A DNA stretch of 64,000 bases from Tolypeutes matacus (GCA_026826555.1 JAKSZT010054308.1:4169930-4233929); one strand, 5' to 3'; shown: positions 23,891 to 36,599, numbered from the stretch's first letter. Numbers and translations: made by a program. The notes: generated from the letters alone by a model not told the origin.

Positions 23891-24540
23891 GTGTGTGTAG
23901 CTGTGTATCACAGTTAAGGTTGTCACAATTTAAAGTTTATTGAACATCTCTATTTGTCCATTGATAAACGTGCTGGCCCAGGGGTGGGGCACTCTGCCCT
24001 TGAGCCTGACAGTTCCGACTGTGGGCCAGGGTAGAGGGGGCGGAGCCAAGCAGAGGTGTCTAAGCTGAGCTGGCAGAGCTGTGCCCCAGGCTCTGTGCCA
24101 TGGTGCTTGGGGCCGGGGCCAGGGCAAAGGGCAGAAGCCCCACCCTAAAGCAGAAGGGGTCAGGGAAGGGGTGCCAAAATAGGGTCCTCGGTCAGTGCAT
24201 CCCCCCGCACGAGCTCCCTGGCCCCGGCCTGGGCAGGATGTGGTGGCAGCTGCAGGAGGGTGGGCAGGATGTGGGGGTGGGGGCAGCTGAATTGCTGGCT
24301 GACAGCCGTCTCCCCAGCTCCTCCCTCCTTCCCCCTACACCCGCCCCCTCTCGGTCACGTGCTCCCAGCCTCGGCACCGACGGACTATTTCCCCCTTTCC
24401 GCGGAAGGACATAATTGACATCGCAAACGAGTCACCACCGACTTCTGCTGTACCACTCCTTTTTCTTGCCCATTGTCCAGGAAAGAAAGTTTGCCAGCTA
24501 CCGTTTCTTTCAATCCTTGCTCACTACCCGGGGAGTAGCC

Positions 24541-24680
24541 CCTTTAAATGCAAATGAACCGCCTTCAATCTCGCCCCCCACCCCCACCCCAACTTCTCTC
24601 CTCGTGCCCAGACTCCGCCAGCTGCCATTGACGTCACGCGTGCGTCAGCGTCGCCAGCCCAACCAGACGGCACGTGGAAG
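24541..24680. promoter_or_regulatory. Motif-dense block: octamer, full CRE and E-box (candidate upstream promoter or enhancer)
   Basis: Within 140 bp there is a perfect octamer ATGCAAAT (24548-24555), a full palindromic CRE TGACGTCA (24629-24636), a further TGCGTCAGC (24641-24649) and a CACGTG E-box (24671-24676). CpG dinucleotides are locally enriched. The block lies about 4.3 kb upstream of the inferred MEF2D start. It may be an alternative MEF2D promoter, a non-coding RNA promoter, or an enhancer. No splice donor or reading frame settles which. Confidence 0.5.
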
Positions 24681-24984
24681 GAGAAGGTGGTCTTAAAGGG
24701 CCAGGCGCTCAGGGCTCGCCCGACTGCTCCTGTGAGAGTTAGCGGTGGAGAGAGGGATGAAAAGGGAGGTGGGGAAAGCTATTGGAGCAGGAAGAAATGC
24801 TGGGTAGAGGTTAGGAAGGACTTCCCGGAGTATTCTGAGTCAAGCCTTTCCTTTAGATTCCCCAGAAGTTTGGGTATTTGCGCTTGGGAGAGAAACCCAG
24901 GAAGAGTAGAATAACTCTGAACCTGAACGTAAAGGAGGCTTGGCATTTAAGGCCCGCCCAATGATAATTTCAGCCTTCCCCCAT

Positions 24985-25110
24985 CCCTGCCCACAAGAGC
25001 AGGGACTTTGTTCACTTCTGCATTCCCCACCCCGACCTCCAGCATCTAGAACAGTGCCTGTCGTGTAGTAGATGCTCAGTTTTAGCATTTGTAGAATGAA
25101 TTGAGTAATC
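24985..25110 (+). mobile_element. L2 3'-end relic
   Basis: 'agcagggactttgttcactt', 'ctagaacagtgcctgtcgtg' and 'gtagaatgaattgagtaa' follow the L2 tail pattern. Confidence 0.6.
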
Positions 25111-25274
25111 CATTAAGTCCCGTGAAAAGCACTTCCTTTAAGGAGGCTTTCCCTGATTGCCCGGCTCAGCACACATAGCAAATACACGAACAGCTAGAAA
25201 AAAATCTCATTCTCTTTTGAACTCCCACACAACATCTAATGAATCTTGTCTCTTCCTTCCGTGCATTAGAGACC

Positions 25275-25510
25275 AGAGGGCAGTGGTTCAGAGGACATAT
25301 TTGGAACCATGTAAATCCGGATTCCAATTCCATTAGTACCGTTACTAGTTGAGTGACTTTGGGGAAGTCTCATCTTAGTGTCTGTCAACTGAAGCTAATG
25401 ATGCTTGGACCAAACTTGATGTGTGAATTAAATGCAACAATTTCTGTGAAGCGCTTGCATGGTACCTATTGCATAGAAATTGTTGAGTGATGGTGGAGAG
25501 TAGGTTTTAA
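25275..25510 (+). mobile_element. MIR relic
   Basis: The MIR-like head 'gggcagtggttcagaggaca' is followed by 'ctagttgagtgactttgggg' and 'tgtgaattaaatgcaacaat'. Confidence 0.55.
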
Positions 25511-25534
25511 GATGGCCATCTCTCCCACTAAACT

Positions 25535-25650
25535 GAGCTCCTCGAGGGCAGGGACCTTGCCATACTACTTTACTCCTAGCACCAAGCACAATGAGAGACT
25601 TATAGTTGGTACTTAAAAAGTTTGTTGAGTGAATGAAAATGAATGAATGA
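25535..25650 (+). mobile_element. L2 3'-end relic
   Basis: 'ctcctcgagggcagggacct' and 'gtttgttgagtgaatgaaaa' are typical of an L2 end. Confidence 0.6.
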
Positions 25651-26936
25651 TTTCAGTATGAAACGAATGAAATCTGCCTTCCAATCCCACCCTGAAGTTG
25701 CTATCCAAAGGGAGAAAACCCACACCTCCTCCATGCTCCAGGCTTTAAAGACTCCACAGTGTTGGAGCCTTGAGGTAGAGTTGGGGTAAAGCCCTCATCT
25801 CTGCAAATGACCTCAAAATATCAGGCAGACAAGCCCCAAATGATTGGTCTGCAATAGAGCCCAGACGGGCCTGTCCCCACCTCTCCCTATCCCCAGCTTA
25901 GATGCTGAAAGAAAGCCTGTCCCAAGAAACCCAAGCAGGCCTTCTGCCAGGGACAGAGGACACTAAAAGGGAGCAGGAAGAGGGGAGCTTCTAATCTCTT
26001 CAGAGTTTCTCAACCCAGACACTAACCCATTTTCAGCATTCTCTTCTCTGGAGCCTGGTCCTTCCCACAACCAGCTCCCCAGCCCTGCCTCTTACCTCCC
26101 ACCCCAACCTTGAAATTCCCTCTGCAGACCCCCAAGGGTTGGGGGGTGGGCACAAGCCTCCTATCACCTGATTGCAGCTCCTTGGCCAACAAGAGCAGTA
26201 GCCACCACGTCCTGGTTCGGCCTCTTTTGCAGCTTCTTATTGATCTGATTTTCAATATCTGTCACCATCTCTGAAGTAGAAGGACTGACACTTAGACAAC
26301 AGAAGGGACTTCCTGCCAGGGAAACAGCTATGAACAGAAGGCAGTGAGAGCCCTCCCCTCTCCTGAAGATCAGGAAGAAGTAGTGAGACCCTCCTCTGGC
26401 TGAGGACATCCCTGTCAACCCAAGGAACCCTGGGGGCTGCAAGTAGGTTTTCCCCATAGGAATGTCCCATCAGCCTTGATGCTGGCTCCACCCCCTGCAA
26501 GGGTGGGGTGATGCCAGGGAGCACTCTGTGTTCCAGAAAACCCCAAAATAACCCTCCTTGACTGTCCAGCTGCTATTTCTGTCCATCTTGTTTAATTATT
26601 CAAACCCAAGTTGGGGAGTGAACTATAAAAAGCTCTCCTACTTGGGGACCCAGGAGAGCTGGGAGACTCGCCAGGTTGCAATAGCAGCAGACCACAGGGT
26701 TTGGTGAGGTCACTTGGTCCGGCCTCCTGCCGGAAAGTCCTTTCTGCCGTCTGTCTGCTTTCTCTGCTAGAAGGCAGAATCCAGGCCTCCCTCCCTCACC
26801 CTTCCTCATGCCCTCGTTTCTGCATCCTTCCAACCCATCCCGCCTGGGGAGCTGGCCTTGCGACCACCACCCTTACTCTGGAAGTATTTCCTCCCAGCTC
26901 TGTCTTTGCTGACCTGCTCCCTAATCCTAGATTCTT

Positions 26937-27052
26937 TTTTTTTTTTTTTTTTTTTTTAATTTTTTTTTTTACTGGGCGGTCCCTGGGATCGAACCCAGGT
27001 CCCTCCATATGGGAGACAGACACCCAACCATTTGAGCCACATCCATCCCCCA
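26937..27052 (-). mobile_element. tRNA-derived SINE (family B, short) with 15-bp target duplication
   Basis: This is a poly-T-headed reverse copy of a tRNA-like monomer (B box GGGATCGAACCCAG on the plus strand) with almost no tail beyond poly-A. The duplication TAATCCTAGATTCTT is at 26922-26936 and 27053-27067. Confidence 0.88.
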
Positions 27053-29719
27053 TAATCCTAGATTCTTAACCCACAGGTAATATTGTTCTGCGTGCAAGGG
27101 ATGTATAGACATTAGAGTGTGTAGACTGAGGAAGGTGGGGTGGCTGGGAGCTTAGGGAAAGAGAACAAGTCAGGGTGGGTTCAGACAGGGAGATGGGCAC
27201 CATGCCCTTGGAGGGAGCTCACCATAAGCTGTGGGGGGCAGGGGGGCACTGTTCTAGGTACCACAGACTCCTGACCGTCCCAGGTGCTGAGCCTCTTAGG
27301 GGGTTTCTTGGGGGAACTCTGATATTGTGGCAGAAGCTGTGGAGGTAAGGCAGCAGGGAGGACTTTCCTTCCTTTCTGGGCCTGGTCCTCTTCTAGTTTG
27401 CCAGAAGTCCCGTGGCAGTTTCCGTGGAACTGATGCCCATGGCAGGCTAAGTGAGGAAAGCAGGAGTCTCCTGGGGGCCTTTTCTGTGACCCCCTCCACC
27501 ACTGGCCTTTGCTGGAAAGGAGGGAATGCGGGGGTATGGTCATGGTTGCTGTGGTAACATGGGGTTGTCAGGGTGACCATCACTTGCAGGTGGGGAATGA
27601 GGGGACTCATGTTGGTGAAGGGGAGACTGGCAATTACACAGTCTGAGCGGGAGGGGGTGCAAAATGAGGCTGGGGCAGCCACAGACATGGACTCCACAGT
27701 CCACACGTGGAGTGGAGTCACAGGATGGACAAAAGGACCAGGGACGGCAAAAGTGACACTTAAGCCCTGAGGGAAGGCGAAAGCTCAAGGGCAGACTCAG
27801 GGAGCCAGGCTGAGAGAGGAGCCAACACGTGAGACCACAGGCGATGTGAAGTGAGATGCCCACTGTGGAGGGGCAGCCAGTAGCCTGACAGAAGCTGGGG
27901 ACAGAAGAGCGTGGCAGGACTTTCCGCGAGTCAGTGTGGGACTTGAGGGTTAAAAGAGCCTTGGGTTTCACACTTGGGCCTATTTTGGGGCTTGTTCCCA
28001 CACGTTCTCTGTCAGCAGCAGCAGCAGCAGCTCCTATAAGGTCCAGCCTGGCTCTCCCTGCTGCGGCTGCTACTAGAGCTACAAGGGGAGGTTGCCGAGG
28101 TATGAGGAAGAGGCAAGCCGTTGCTAAGCAACAAGAGGCTGTGCACCTGGAGGGCATAGGAGGGGGCCCTGGCACCACTTGTGCATTTGTGCCAGGGGGA
28201 GGCAGGAAGACAATGAGAGGAGCAGGGTGGACAGAGCTTGAGGCCCCTCTGCCATCCTCCTCAGTACGTTTACAGAGGAGGCATATGCTCGGTCACTCAG
28301 GAAGCGTGTTAGTGAGTGTGTGTGGGATCCTTCTCCAGGACGCTGTGATTGTGTGTGTGTGTGCACCTGGGTGACACTCATGGGACTATCTCTGAAAGCC
28401 AGCAAGGATAGGGCTGGGCGCTAGGGCATGAGAGACCAGCTTAAGTATCTTTCACAGGACAAATTTTGTAGGAAGGGTCCAGACTTGCCCTGCGTGCTTA
28501 AGGGTAGGCTCCTCCGTGGCAGTGGAAAGGTCCGAGGGTGGAAGCTGGGTGGGGGACCAAGTGACCAGCTGGTTGGAACGTGCAGTGGCCTCCCAGTCAG
28601 ATGGAGGCTACGGGTACAAGATACTGCACAGGTCGAGGGTTCCTCACCCACCCAGTAGTCTACAGGAAGTCTCAGTGTTTTCCAAGCTGAATCATCAACT
28701 GCATTTTATTACTCTTTGTTGTTATTTTATTTTGGGGTTTACTGGTGTTTGACAGAGGCAACCATCAATAGGGAAAGGCTTTGAGCCCTGTCACCCACCT
28801 GCCTGTATCTCTGACGGGCTCTGACACAGGTCATCACCACTCTTCTCCTGTTGCTGTTCCGTCGGCTCCACCCCTATCAGGAAGAGAGCACCTTCGTTTA
28901 CCAAGCATTTATGGACCCTGTGTCAACAGGGTGCTGGGGTTGTGGTGGGTGCAGGTACCTAGGCGTTGGATCCCCAGCACCCCCTCTGCAGTGACAGTCT
29001 GCCTACTGCAGGCCCTGGTTCTCCCATCAGACACGCCACTCGCACATGTTGCACACATTGGCTAATAGCTTCTTGCTGTCCGAACTGGCATGGTCCCCAA
29101 ATTCCACAAGGAACTGGGTGTGCTTCATCGCCCCCCTTCTCTCAGTAAGGACTGGGAAGTCATGAGTCCTCCATCTCACACACTCCGGGCTTGCCTCCCG
29201 GGGGCTCTGTACTGCTGGGGTCTTGGGGCGGTGGGGGGGGGCAGCAATAAGAGGCTTTCTGGGGATAAATCGGGTACAAACTTGTTTTGTTTTTCTTCCT
29301 GCTATATGCCAGGCATTCTGAAAGGCATTGTGTACACTATTTAATCATCATACCATAGCCCATCTGACCTAGAATTGTCATTCTCATTTTACAGATAATG
29401 GAACCGAAGCTCAGACAGGTCCAGGAGCAGGTTCACATTCAGACACCAAGAAGTGACTGTGGGATTGCAACTCGGGCCCGCCTGACTGTGCTCAGTCAAG
29501 AGGCAAAGAAGAAAATGGCTTTGGCTTCACCATTGCCTAGGAAGAGAACCTGCACAGGGACACTGGAGGGGCCCCAAACTCCCCACGTTCAACATTCACA
29601 TAAATCCAATGTTGAAAAGAGCTGATAAGGAAGAAAAAGGCACTAAAAAAACCAGTATGGTCCCACAGGGACCTCTAAATTGCTCATTTATAAAAGGCCA
29701 GGAGAGAAGGCTGGGTCGA

Positions 29720-29860
29720 ACAGACCTGAGATCCAATCCCAGCCCAGGCATTTCTAGCTGTGTGACATTGAATGAGTCACTGACCCTCTCTGAGCCTCAG
29801 TTTCCTCACTGATAATATGAGGTGATACTCATAAAGTGCTGCAAAGATCACAATAGATCA
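29720..29860 (+). mobile_element. MIR relic
   Basis: 'gctgtgtgacattgaatgag', 'ctgagcctcagtttcctcac' and 'gataatatgaggtgatactc' are the MIR core and 3' part. Confidence 0.7.
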
Positions 29861-30344
29861 TGTAAACAATGGACATGTGCCTTTGGTGGGGGGGAGGGTC
29901 ATGTTTAGAGCAAGCATATCATAAAAGAGCCACGAAAGGGTCTTCTGCTCGTGTAGGTGGAGAAATGGTGGCAGATGACAGAGAGGAAGCACAACTCCCC
30001 ACTCCTGTTTTCTTCCAGTTTCCCTGCTAAGACAGATATTTAAAGTGGAAATAAAAGAATTGAAATTATGGGAAGGTGAGGAATGAATCTTCAGCCCCAT
30101 TAAATGACTTCCTGTCTCCACCACCATGAATTTCACCCCATGAAGTTACCTGGTCTGTGAGGACTTTTGGAGACTAGAAGAGTACCAAAAGACTGGAGAT
30201 GGAAATAGGAGGCTCCAATCTTTAAGGGGGAGGGAGACAGATTTCCAAAACTCCAGGTTTTAATTCCTGCAATAATTTTAGAAGGTTAGAGAAGAAAGCA
30301 GGGTTCATCGGGAGCTAGTTGGGGTTCACTAACCCCTGTCTACT

Positions 30345-30485
30345 CTTGTGAGCCTGGGCATCACCTGGGAGGCTGTCAGAAACCCACAGAATCTCACTCC
30401 CACCCCAGACCTACTAACCACAGTTTGCATTCTAACAAGACCAGTAGGTGATTCAAATACACATTTAAGACTGAGAAGCACTGCC
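30345..30485. mobile_element. MER5-like hAT-Charlie element
   Basis: 'gggcatcacctgggaggctg', 'aatctcactcccaccccaga' and the end 'agactgagaagcactgc' match the MER5A plan. Confidence 0.6.
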
Positions 30486-30716
30486 GTAACGCATTCTTTG
30501 ACCCTATAGGCAGATGAGTGATGTTTAAAGATGCCTTTGGAAGCTAAGAGTTCCTTCAAGGGCTTCTCTCTTCAGGGAGGTTGTTGAGGAGAGGTGGGGT
30601 GCGAGTGCAAGAGTTCTACCTCCTTTGCCCCAGCGGCCCTTTCACTTGTTTTACGCAATGGGATTCCAAGTAAGCTTTCCTTTGATGAGCTGAACCTCTG
30701 CTAAAAGATATTTGAA

Positions 30717-30810
30717 GGGGGGACGGATGTGGCTCAGATGGTTGGGCGTCCGTCTCCCATATCGAGGGACCTGGATTTGATCCCCGGGATCTCCCGGTAA
30801 AAAAAAAAAA
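30717..30810 (+). mobile_element. tRNA-derived SINE (family B, short) with target duplication
   Basis: The monomer GGGGGGACGGATGTGGCTCA...GGTAAAAA has A-box-like TGGCTCAGATGGTTGGG and a poly-A end. The duplication AAAAGAT(A/G)TTTGAA is at 30703-30716 and 30811-30824, with one mismatch. Confidence 0.87.
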
Positions 30811-31019
30811 AAAAGATGTTTGAAATTCACCTATGCTATGGTATGGGCCATCTATCCTATAGAATGCCACATGGCATTACAAAGAATTAAGTGGATCTGG
30901 GTCCACAGACACAGAATGAGCTCAGAGACAAACTGCCCATAGTAAAAAGCAGGCCTCAGAACAAGCTATATAATATCAGGCCATTTATGCAAATAAGCAT
31001 ATATGGGTATTAATCAATG

Positions 31020-32900
31020 ACCTAAACTTAGTGACTTAAAACAGCAGTCATTGTCATTATTGCTTACGGTTTGGAGGATTGGCTGGGTTCGGCTGCTGGG
31101 TGGTTTTCACTGAGGGCCCCTCATGCTGTTGCTGTCTGACAGGGTTTGGGGCAGGAGACATCTCACATGCTTCCTCATCTGCCTGGCACCTGGGCTGGGA
31201 ATGCTCAAATGGTGCCGTCTGGCACCGCTAGGATTGCCTGGACATCTCTCTCTCTGGTCTCTCCTTGTGGTCTCTCCAGCATGGGGGCTTTAGGGCAGCC
31301 AGACTTTTTAGGAGCTGGCTCAGGGCTCAAAGCATATGTTCCAAGATAGGGAGCCAAGGGAATCACCCTTGCCTTTTATGACCTGCCTTGGGAATCACCT
31401 AGCCTTGTGTCACTCTGTCTCACTCTATGAGTTGAGGCAGTCACAGAGGCCTTCCCAGGTTGCAGGGGGAGGACGAAGCTTCTGACTCTTGATGGGGAGT
31501 GGCAAGGCTTTGGAGGAGCATGTGGGATAGGAAATCTGTTGTTGTGGCCATTTTTGGAAAATACGTTTTGCCACAATATGTGCATGTGCATATGCATGCA
31601 TGCAAATATATAGAAAGTTCAGGAAGGATCTATACCAAATTATCAACAAGGCTTATCTCTGGGGAAGGTGGGGTACAGATATGTTTTACTTTGTATTTGT
31701 ATGTAGTATTTGAGTCTTTTACATTGAGATGGTATATACATTATTTTATTGGTTCAATGAAAAGGAAACTAAAATGAAAAGGGAAGACAAAACAAAGAAA
31801 AACTTTGCTGTATACCTTTTATATGAAAAAGGTTTAATAGGTTGGTATTTCTAGGGAGTGCTGTATAATGCATCTAAATTTCATGAAAGCATTTAATTGG
31901 GTTGATTATAATATCTTTTTTAAAAGATGCAGAAATGTGGTCAGGATGATTCATTCATTTAACAAATATTTATTGAATGCCTACTGCATGTTAATTGAAC
32001 AGCTATACCCAGAAAATCTTGTTAATAGAACTGAGTCAGCTTGGAGGAACTTCTCTGGTAGCTCCATTTGTGGCCGCATCCTGTTCAGCATTCTTTTCTG
32101 GAAAGAGAAAAGGCAGGCTTGTCAAGAACGTGGCATCTTGATGCAAAAAGACTTCAATATATTAGATTAAAATGGTGGAAATGTTCAGCTTCACCGTTCC
32201 AGTTTTCTATTGCTGTGTAACAAACCACCTTAAAAGTTAGGGGCTTAAAACAACATTATTTTCTTGTTCAAGGTTGTGGGTTTGACTGAGCTCAGCTACG
32301 TGACTCTCGCTTGAGGTTTCTCATGTAGTTGCAGACAGACAGTGGCTGGAGCCAGGGTCATCTCAAAGCCTTCCTCGCCTGTCTGGTTGTCCGCCAGAAC
32401 TTCAGTTGGGGAGGTCAAGTGGAACATTGGCGCTTCACTTTGTGTGTCCTTGGCTTCCTAACGGTGTGGTGGTAGGGTATCACCTTTGATCACCTACCTT
32501 CAGAAGTCACGTAATCTCACTTTTGCTGTAGTTATAGACCTGGCCAAACTCAAAGGGAGGGAACATAGATGCCATTTCTCGTTGGGAGATTGCCATAATG
32601 AGAAAAGCACAGGGGTTTGGAGATATTCCTATGGCCGTCTTGGAAAATGCAGTCTGCTACATTCACTGATGATCAAAGAAATTAAAATTAAACGACGATG
32701 TTTGCATTTTTCAAATGAACAACAACTGACTCAGTTACCACAGAGGAAAAGCCAAGTCCTCCTGTATCGTGCCAATTGAGCTAAGTTATGCTGCAGGGAT
32801 AACCACCCCCCACCCAAAACCTCAGTAGCTTAAGGTGGGCAGAATCTCAGTGCCAGGAGTTGGTAGCTGTCTCTACCAACGTGCTCCTAGCCGGTGACTC
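31020..32900. repeat. Ancient interspersed repeat relics (unassigned)
   Basis: Three segments carry variants of 'tgctgtgtaacaaaccacct...gcttaaaacaac', near 31025, 32205 and 32800. They look like copies of one old mammalian interspersed repeat that I cannot name with certainty. Between them (31560-32160) is an A/T-rich stretch resembling an L1 3' region. Confidence 0.4.
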
Positions 32901-33204
32901 AGCTTATGACACGTCGTGCATAGGTTGGTGGAGGGAGCTCTGCTCCACACAGTCACTCAGGGATCCAGGCTGATGAAGGCTCCCCCATCTTGTAGTTGCA
33001 CCATCTGGAACACAGACGCCGCATTAGGGGAAGAAAGACCAGGGAATCACGTAGGGGATTTTCATTGCCGAAGCTTGGAAGTGACGCACTGTATTGCCAC
33101 TCACATTTTACTGGCCCAAACAAGTCACATGGCGCCACCTAACTGCAAAGGGACAAGAAAATGCGGCAGAGTAAATGTATTATTTGGTGAATGTTGGTGG
33201 CTCT

Positions 33205-33590
33205 GCTACCCCTCCACCTTACCTCTCAGACCTCTTCTCTCCATTCCCACATTGCTCACCTCCTCACCTTCAGGTCATTGCTGAGATGTCTCCTCAATGA
33301 CACCTTTCCTGATCACCCCTATTTTAAATTGCAAGCCACCCTTCCATCCTCCTCACCACCCCTGGTGTCCCTTACCCTGCTTGTTCCTTTCCCCAAAGCA
33401 CTTATTGCTTCTAACACACTATATAATTTACATCTTTATGATGTCTGTCTGTCCTTCCCTGCCACAGTGTCAGCTCCATGAGGGCACTGATCTAAGTCTG
33501 CTTTGTTTGTTAATGTAACCCAAGCACCTCAGACGGTGCCTGGCATGTAGAGGGAGCTCAGTAAATATTTACTGAAGGACTGAATTTTTA
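33205..33590 (+). mobile_element. L2 relic, 3' part
   Basis: 'tcaggtcattgctgagatgt', 'gcttgttcctttccccaaag', 'gtgtcagctccatgagggca' and 'agtaaatatttactgaagga' occur in L2 order. Confidence 0.7.
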
Positions 33591-33594
33591 AAAA

Positions 33595-33965
33595 TACTTG
33601 GTGCTGACAAGGCTGTGGTAAGACTAACACTTCCATGCCCTCTTAGTGGCACTGTAAACTGGTGCAATATATTTTTTAAAATAAACTTTTGACTTTGGGA
33701 TAATTTTAGATTTACAGAAAAGTTACAATGATGGTACAGAGAGTTCTTGAATACCCCTCAGCCAGTGTCCCCTAAGGTTAACATCTTACATTACAATGGC
33801 ACATTTGTCAAAACTAAGGAACCAGTGCTAACACATAGCTATTAAATGCCAGACCTTATTTGGACTTCACTAGTTTTCCCCTTCGTATCCTTTTTTCAGT
33901 TCCAGGATCCAATCCAGGACATCACATTGCATTTAGCGATATATATATTTTTTTAGAGTTTGCAT
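33595..33965 (+). mobile_element. L1 relic, 3'UTR type
   Basis: 'aaagttacaatgatggtaca', 'ctaaggttaacatcttacat' and 'ttccaggatccaatccagga' match the 3'UTR of old mammalian L1M elements. Confidence 0.75.
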
Positions 33966-34126
33966 CCCTTGTGGAGATAGGGACCCTCTGATACCACATG
34001 GCCGAAGGGTGACTGAGAAGATTTGCACCCTCCAGCAGGGGCAGATTTATATTGATTTGCAACAAAGTCAGGCTGGGCTTTTTTCTATCCCCAGTAGTTT
34101 GTACCACTTTTCTCTAATTTTTGGTC

Positions 34127-34356
34127 TTTTTTTTTTTCTCAAAGATACCAGGGGCCAGGGATTGAACCCAGGACCTTGTATATGGGAAGCCAGTGCTCAA
34201 CCACGGAGCCACATTAGCTCCCCTGAATTGTTTTTTTCGTTGGTCGTTTGTTTTGCTTGTTCGTTTTTTTGTTTTTTCAGGAGGTGCCAGGAACCGAACC
34301 CAGTACCTCCCATGTGGAAAGTGGGCGCTCAACTGCTTGAGCCACATCCGCTTCCT
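34127..34356 (-). mobile_element. Dimeric tRNA-derived SINE (copy 1)
   Basis: Two reverse-oriented tRNA-like monomers are joined by a T-rich linker rich in TTTGTT and TCGTTTTTTT. Monomer one is about 34140-34222 and monomer two about 34280-34356. Each has its own B-box-like (GGTTCRNTCC type) segment. The same layout recurs at 37917-38132 and 48686-48911. Confidence 0.8.
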
Positions 34357-34394
34357 CTGTCTGTTAATTGGTGTGGATTTTCTGGAGGACATTA

Positions 34395-34530
34395 GGCCTC
34401 GTGTGAAAAGATCCTTTATAAAATGCATATCATTTGACCCAGCAATTTCCTATCTAGAGATGTAGTCCAAGGAAATAAACATGAGCACAAAGGTTCATGC
34501 ACAAGGCCTTATCAGGAAGGAATCTTTGTA
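34395..34530 (+). mobile_element. L1 relic, interrupted by SINE
   Basis: 'catttgacccagcaatttcc' and 'caaggaaataaacatgagca' are typical of L1 ORF2/3' sequence. The relic probably resumes after the SINE inserted at 34545-34989. Confidence 0.65.
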
Positions 34531-34544
34531 AACAACAAAACGCG

Positions 34545-34989
34545 GGGGAAGCAGATGTGGCTCAAGTGATTGGGCTCCTGTCTACCATATAGGAGGTTCA
34601 GGGTTCGATTTCTGGGGCCTCCTGGTGAAAGGCAAGCTGGCCTGCGTGGTAAGCTGGCCAGAGCGGAGAGCTGGCCTACACAGAGTGTTAGCCCACGCAG
34701 GGGTGCTGGCCTGAGCAGAGAGCTGGCACAGCAAGATGATGCAACAAAAAGAGACACAGAAGAGAGACAATAAGAGACACAGCAGACCAGGGAGCTGAGG
34801 TGGTGCAAGAGATTGAACAGCCTCTCTCTACTCTAGAAGGTCCCAGGATTGGTTCCAGGTGCCGCCTAAAGAGAAGACAAACAGACACAGAGGAACACGC
34901 AGAAAGCAGACAGCGAGCCCAAAACAATGGGGTGGGGGTGGGGGGGATAAAGAAATCAATCTTAAAAAAAAAACAAAACAAAAAAAACG
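34545..34989 (+). mobile_element. Long tRNA-derived SINE with second tRNA-like segment, about 445 bp
   Basis: The head GGGGAAGCAGATGTGGCTCA is tRNA-like with B-box-like GGGTTCGATTTCT. A middle of degenerate 'gagctggcc' repeats follows (34633-34730), then a second tRNA-like segment (about 34793-34866, B-box-like GGATTGGTTCC) and an A-rich end. The target duplication ACAACAAAACGCGGGG is at 34532-34547 and 34990-35005, overlapping the G-rich start. It is the longest SINE in the window. Confidence 0.85.
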
Positions 34990-35339
34990 ACAACAAAACG
35001 CGGGGCTGAGGAACCTCAGCAGGTAGGGATTTGTCAGGAGGGTAGTTCTTGGAGTCGTGGGGAGAATGAATCCAGTGCTAGAAACTAGTGTCTCTCGAGG
35101 GTGCTGTCAGCTGGTGACTCAGCTCCAACTGACTTCCCTTCCTCGGTGCCACCCTCAAAATTCAAATTCCCACGGCAGAAGGAAAGAGTGTCTGTGTGGC
35201 TGGCCCAGGGTCATGAGCCCACGCCCTTGGACAGTGGGAGGTAGATTCTGCTAACTGTTAACACCATGGGTCACATGCAGGCAGGGACGACCAGTTCCTT
35301 AAAGGGAGAGACCCAGCCAGTACAAACCCCTCAGGCGAC

Positions 35340-36110
35340 CTCCCCAGAGGATTTGCAATGCAGCATTATTTTTATATCAAAACTGTTAACTAAATGGTTG
35401 TTTTCTGGCCGACAGATGAAAATAAGTTATGGTAGCTCCCATTTAATATGGGGAAATGTTTACAATGTTAAATGGAAAAATCAGTAACAAAATAAGGTGT
35501 GTAGTGTGATTCTAATTACAAATATGATTGGAAGAAAATACATCAAATGTTACAAGGAGTTATCATTTTGATGGTACCATGAATAATTTGTGTCAGTTTT
35601 TTTTTCTTTTTAAATATTTTATAAATTTTCTACAATGAATATGCATTATGCTCAGGGAAAACAATAATGTTTTTAAGTTTATACTCTTTGATCAACTAAT
35701 TTCTGTTTTGGTATTCTAATCTAAGCCAGTAATTAGAGATGCAAATAAAGATCTTATACACAAAGATATTCATTACAGAATTATTTATAATAGTGAAAAA
35801 GGAAAACAACTGTTCAATACTGTAGGAATGTTAAGTCCACTGAATATATGGACTACATTATAGACATTAATAATGTTTTTGGCTTGCATTAATGCTTTAT
35901 GTCCCTGCATTTATGTTAAAAATTCATACACCAATGAAAAGGGAAAAGCTGTCAATACCTGATTTTTCCATTCATGATCATGTATTAATAATGTTTTGGA
36001 GAAATTGTAAAGGCATGGAAAAATGTTTTTCATAGCTAAGTGAATAGAGCAGAATCTAAAATTGCATATACTGTATGATCTCAATTACTCAGTCGCTCCA
36101 GTTTAATTCA
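35340..36110 (+). mobile_element. L1 relics (A/T-rich 3' regions)
   Basis: Segments such as 'agatgaaaataagttatggt', 'attacagaattatttataat' and 'actgtatgatctcaattac' match L1 3' portions. At least two fragments are present. No open reading frame remains. Confidence 0.6.
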
Positions 36111-36599
36111 ACAGTGCTAATGCATTCTTATGCTACCTTACTAAAATATGCCTTCTGGAGCAGTTCTTCTCAAACTATCCGTAGTGAAGGATGAGTTTTT
36201 AAAATTTCCAATTTGTTATGGACCGATATTTTTAAAAAATAAATAAAAAGATTTATCAAATACAAGCCTCAGTCTTTTATTATGAGATGCAAGTGTAAAA
36301 TTACTAGCAGCTTGCTATGTTTTCAAATGCATGCTCCCAATTTCTGCACTTACCTGGCTGCAGACCAGCTTGTGGATACCTCTTCAAGAAGCCCTCCTCC
36401 AGAACACCGGACAGGCCACGCCTCCATTTTGCTCACATCTTGGTTTCAAAAGAGTAAGACGAGCATGTTGTAATAACAGCACAGAAGGATACTTCCCCTC
36501 ATTCCTCCTCCTGAAAGGTGACCAATGCCATGTTTCTTGTGTATCATTCCAAACAACATATACCATTGATAGCTTTTCACATCACCACACACTGATCTA

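Noticed and set aside
28013..28030. CAG repeat as a coding polyglutamine tract
   Set aside because: It is short (about six units), in intergenic DNA, with no recognisable protein around it.
33853..33862. CCTTATTTGG as a serum-response CArG box
   Set aside because: It lies within an L1 3'UTR relic and is part of the repeat consensus.
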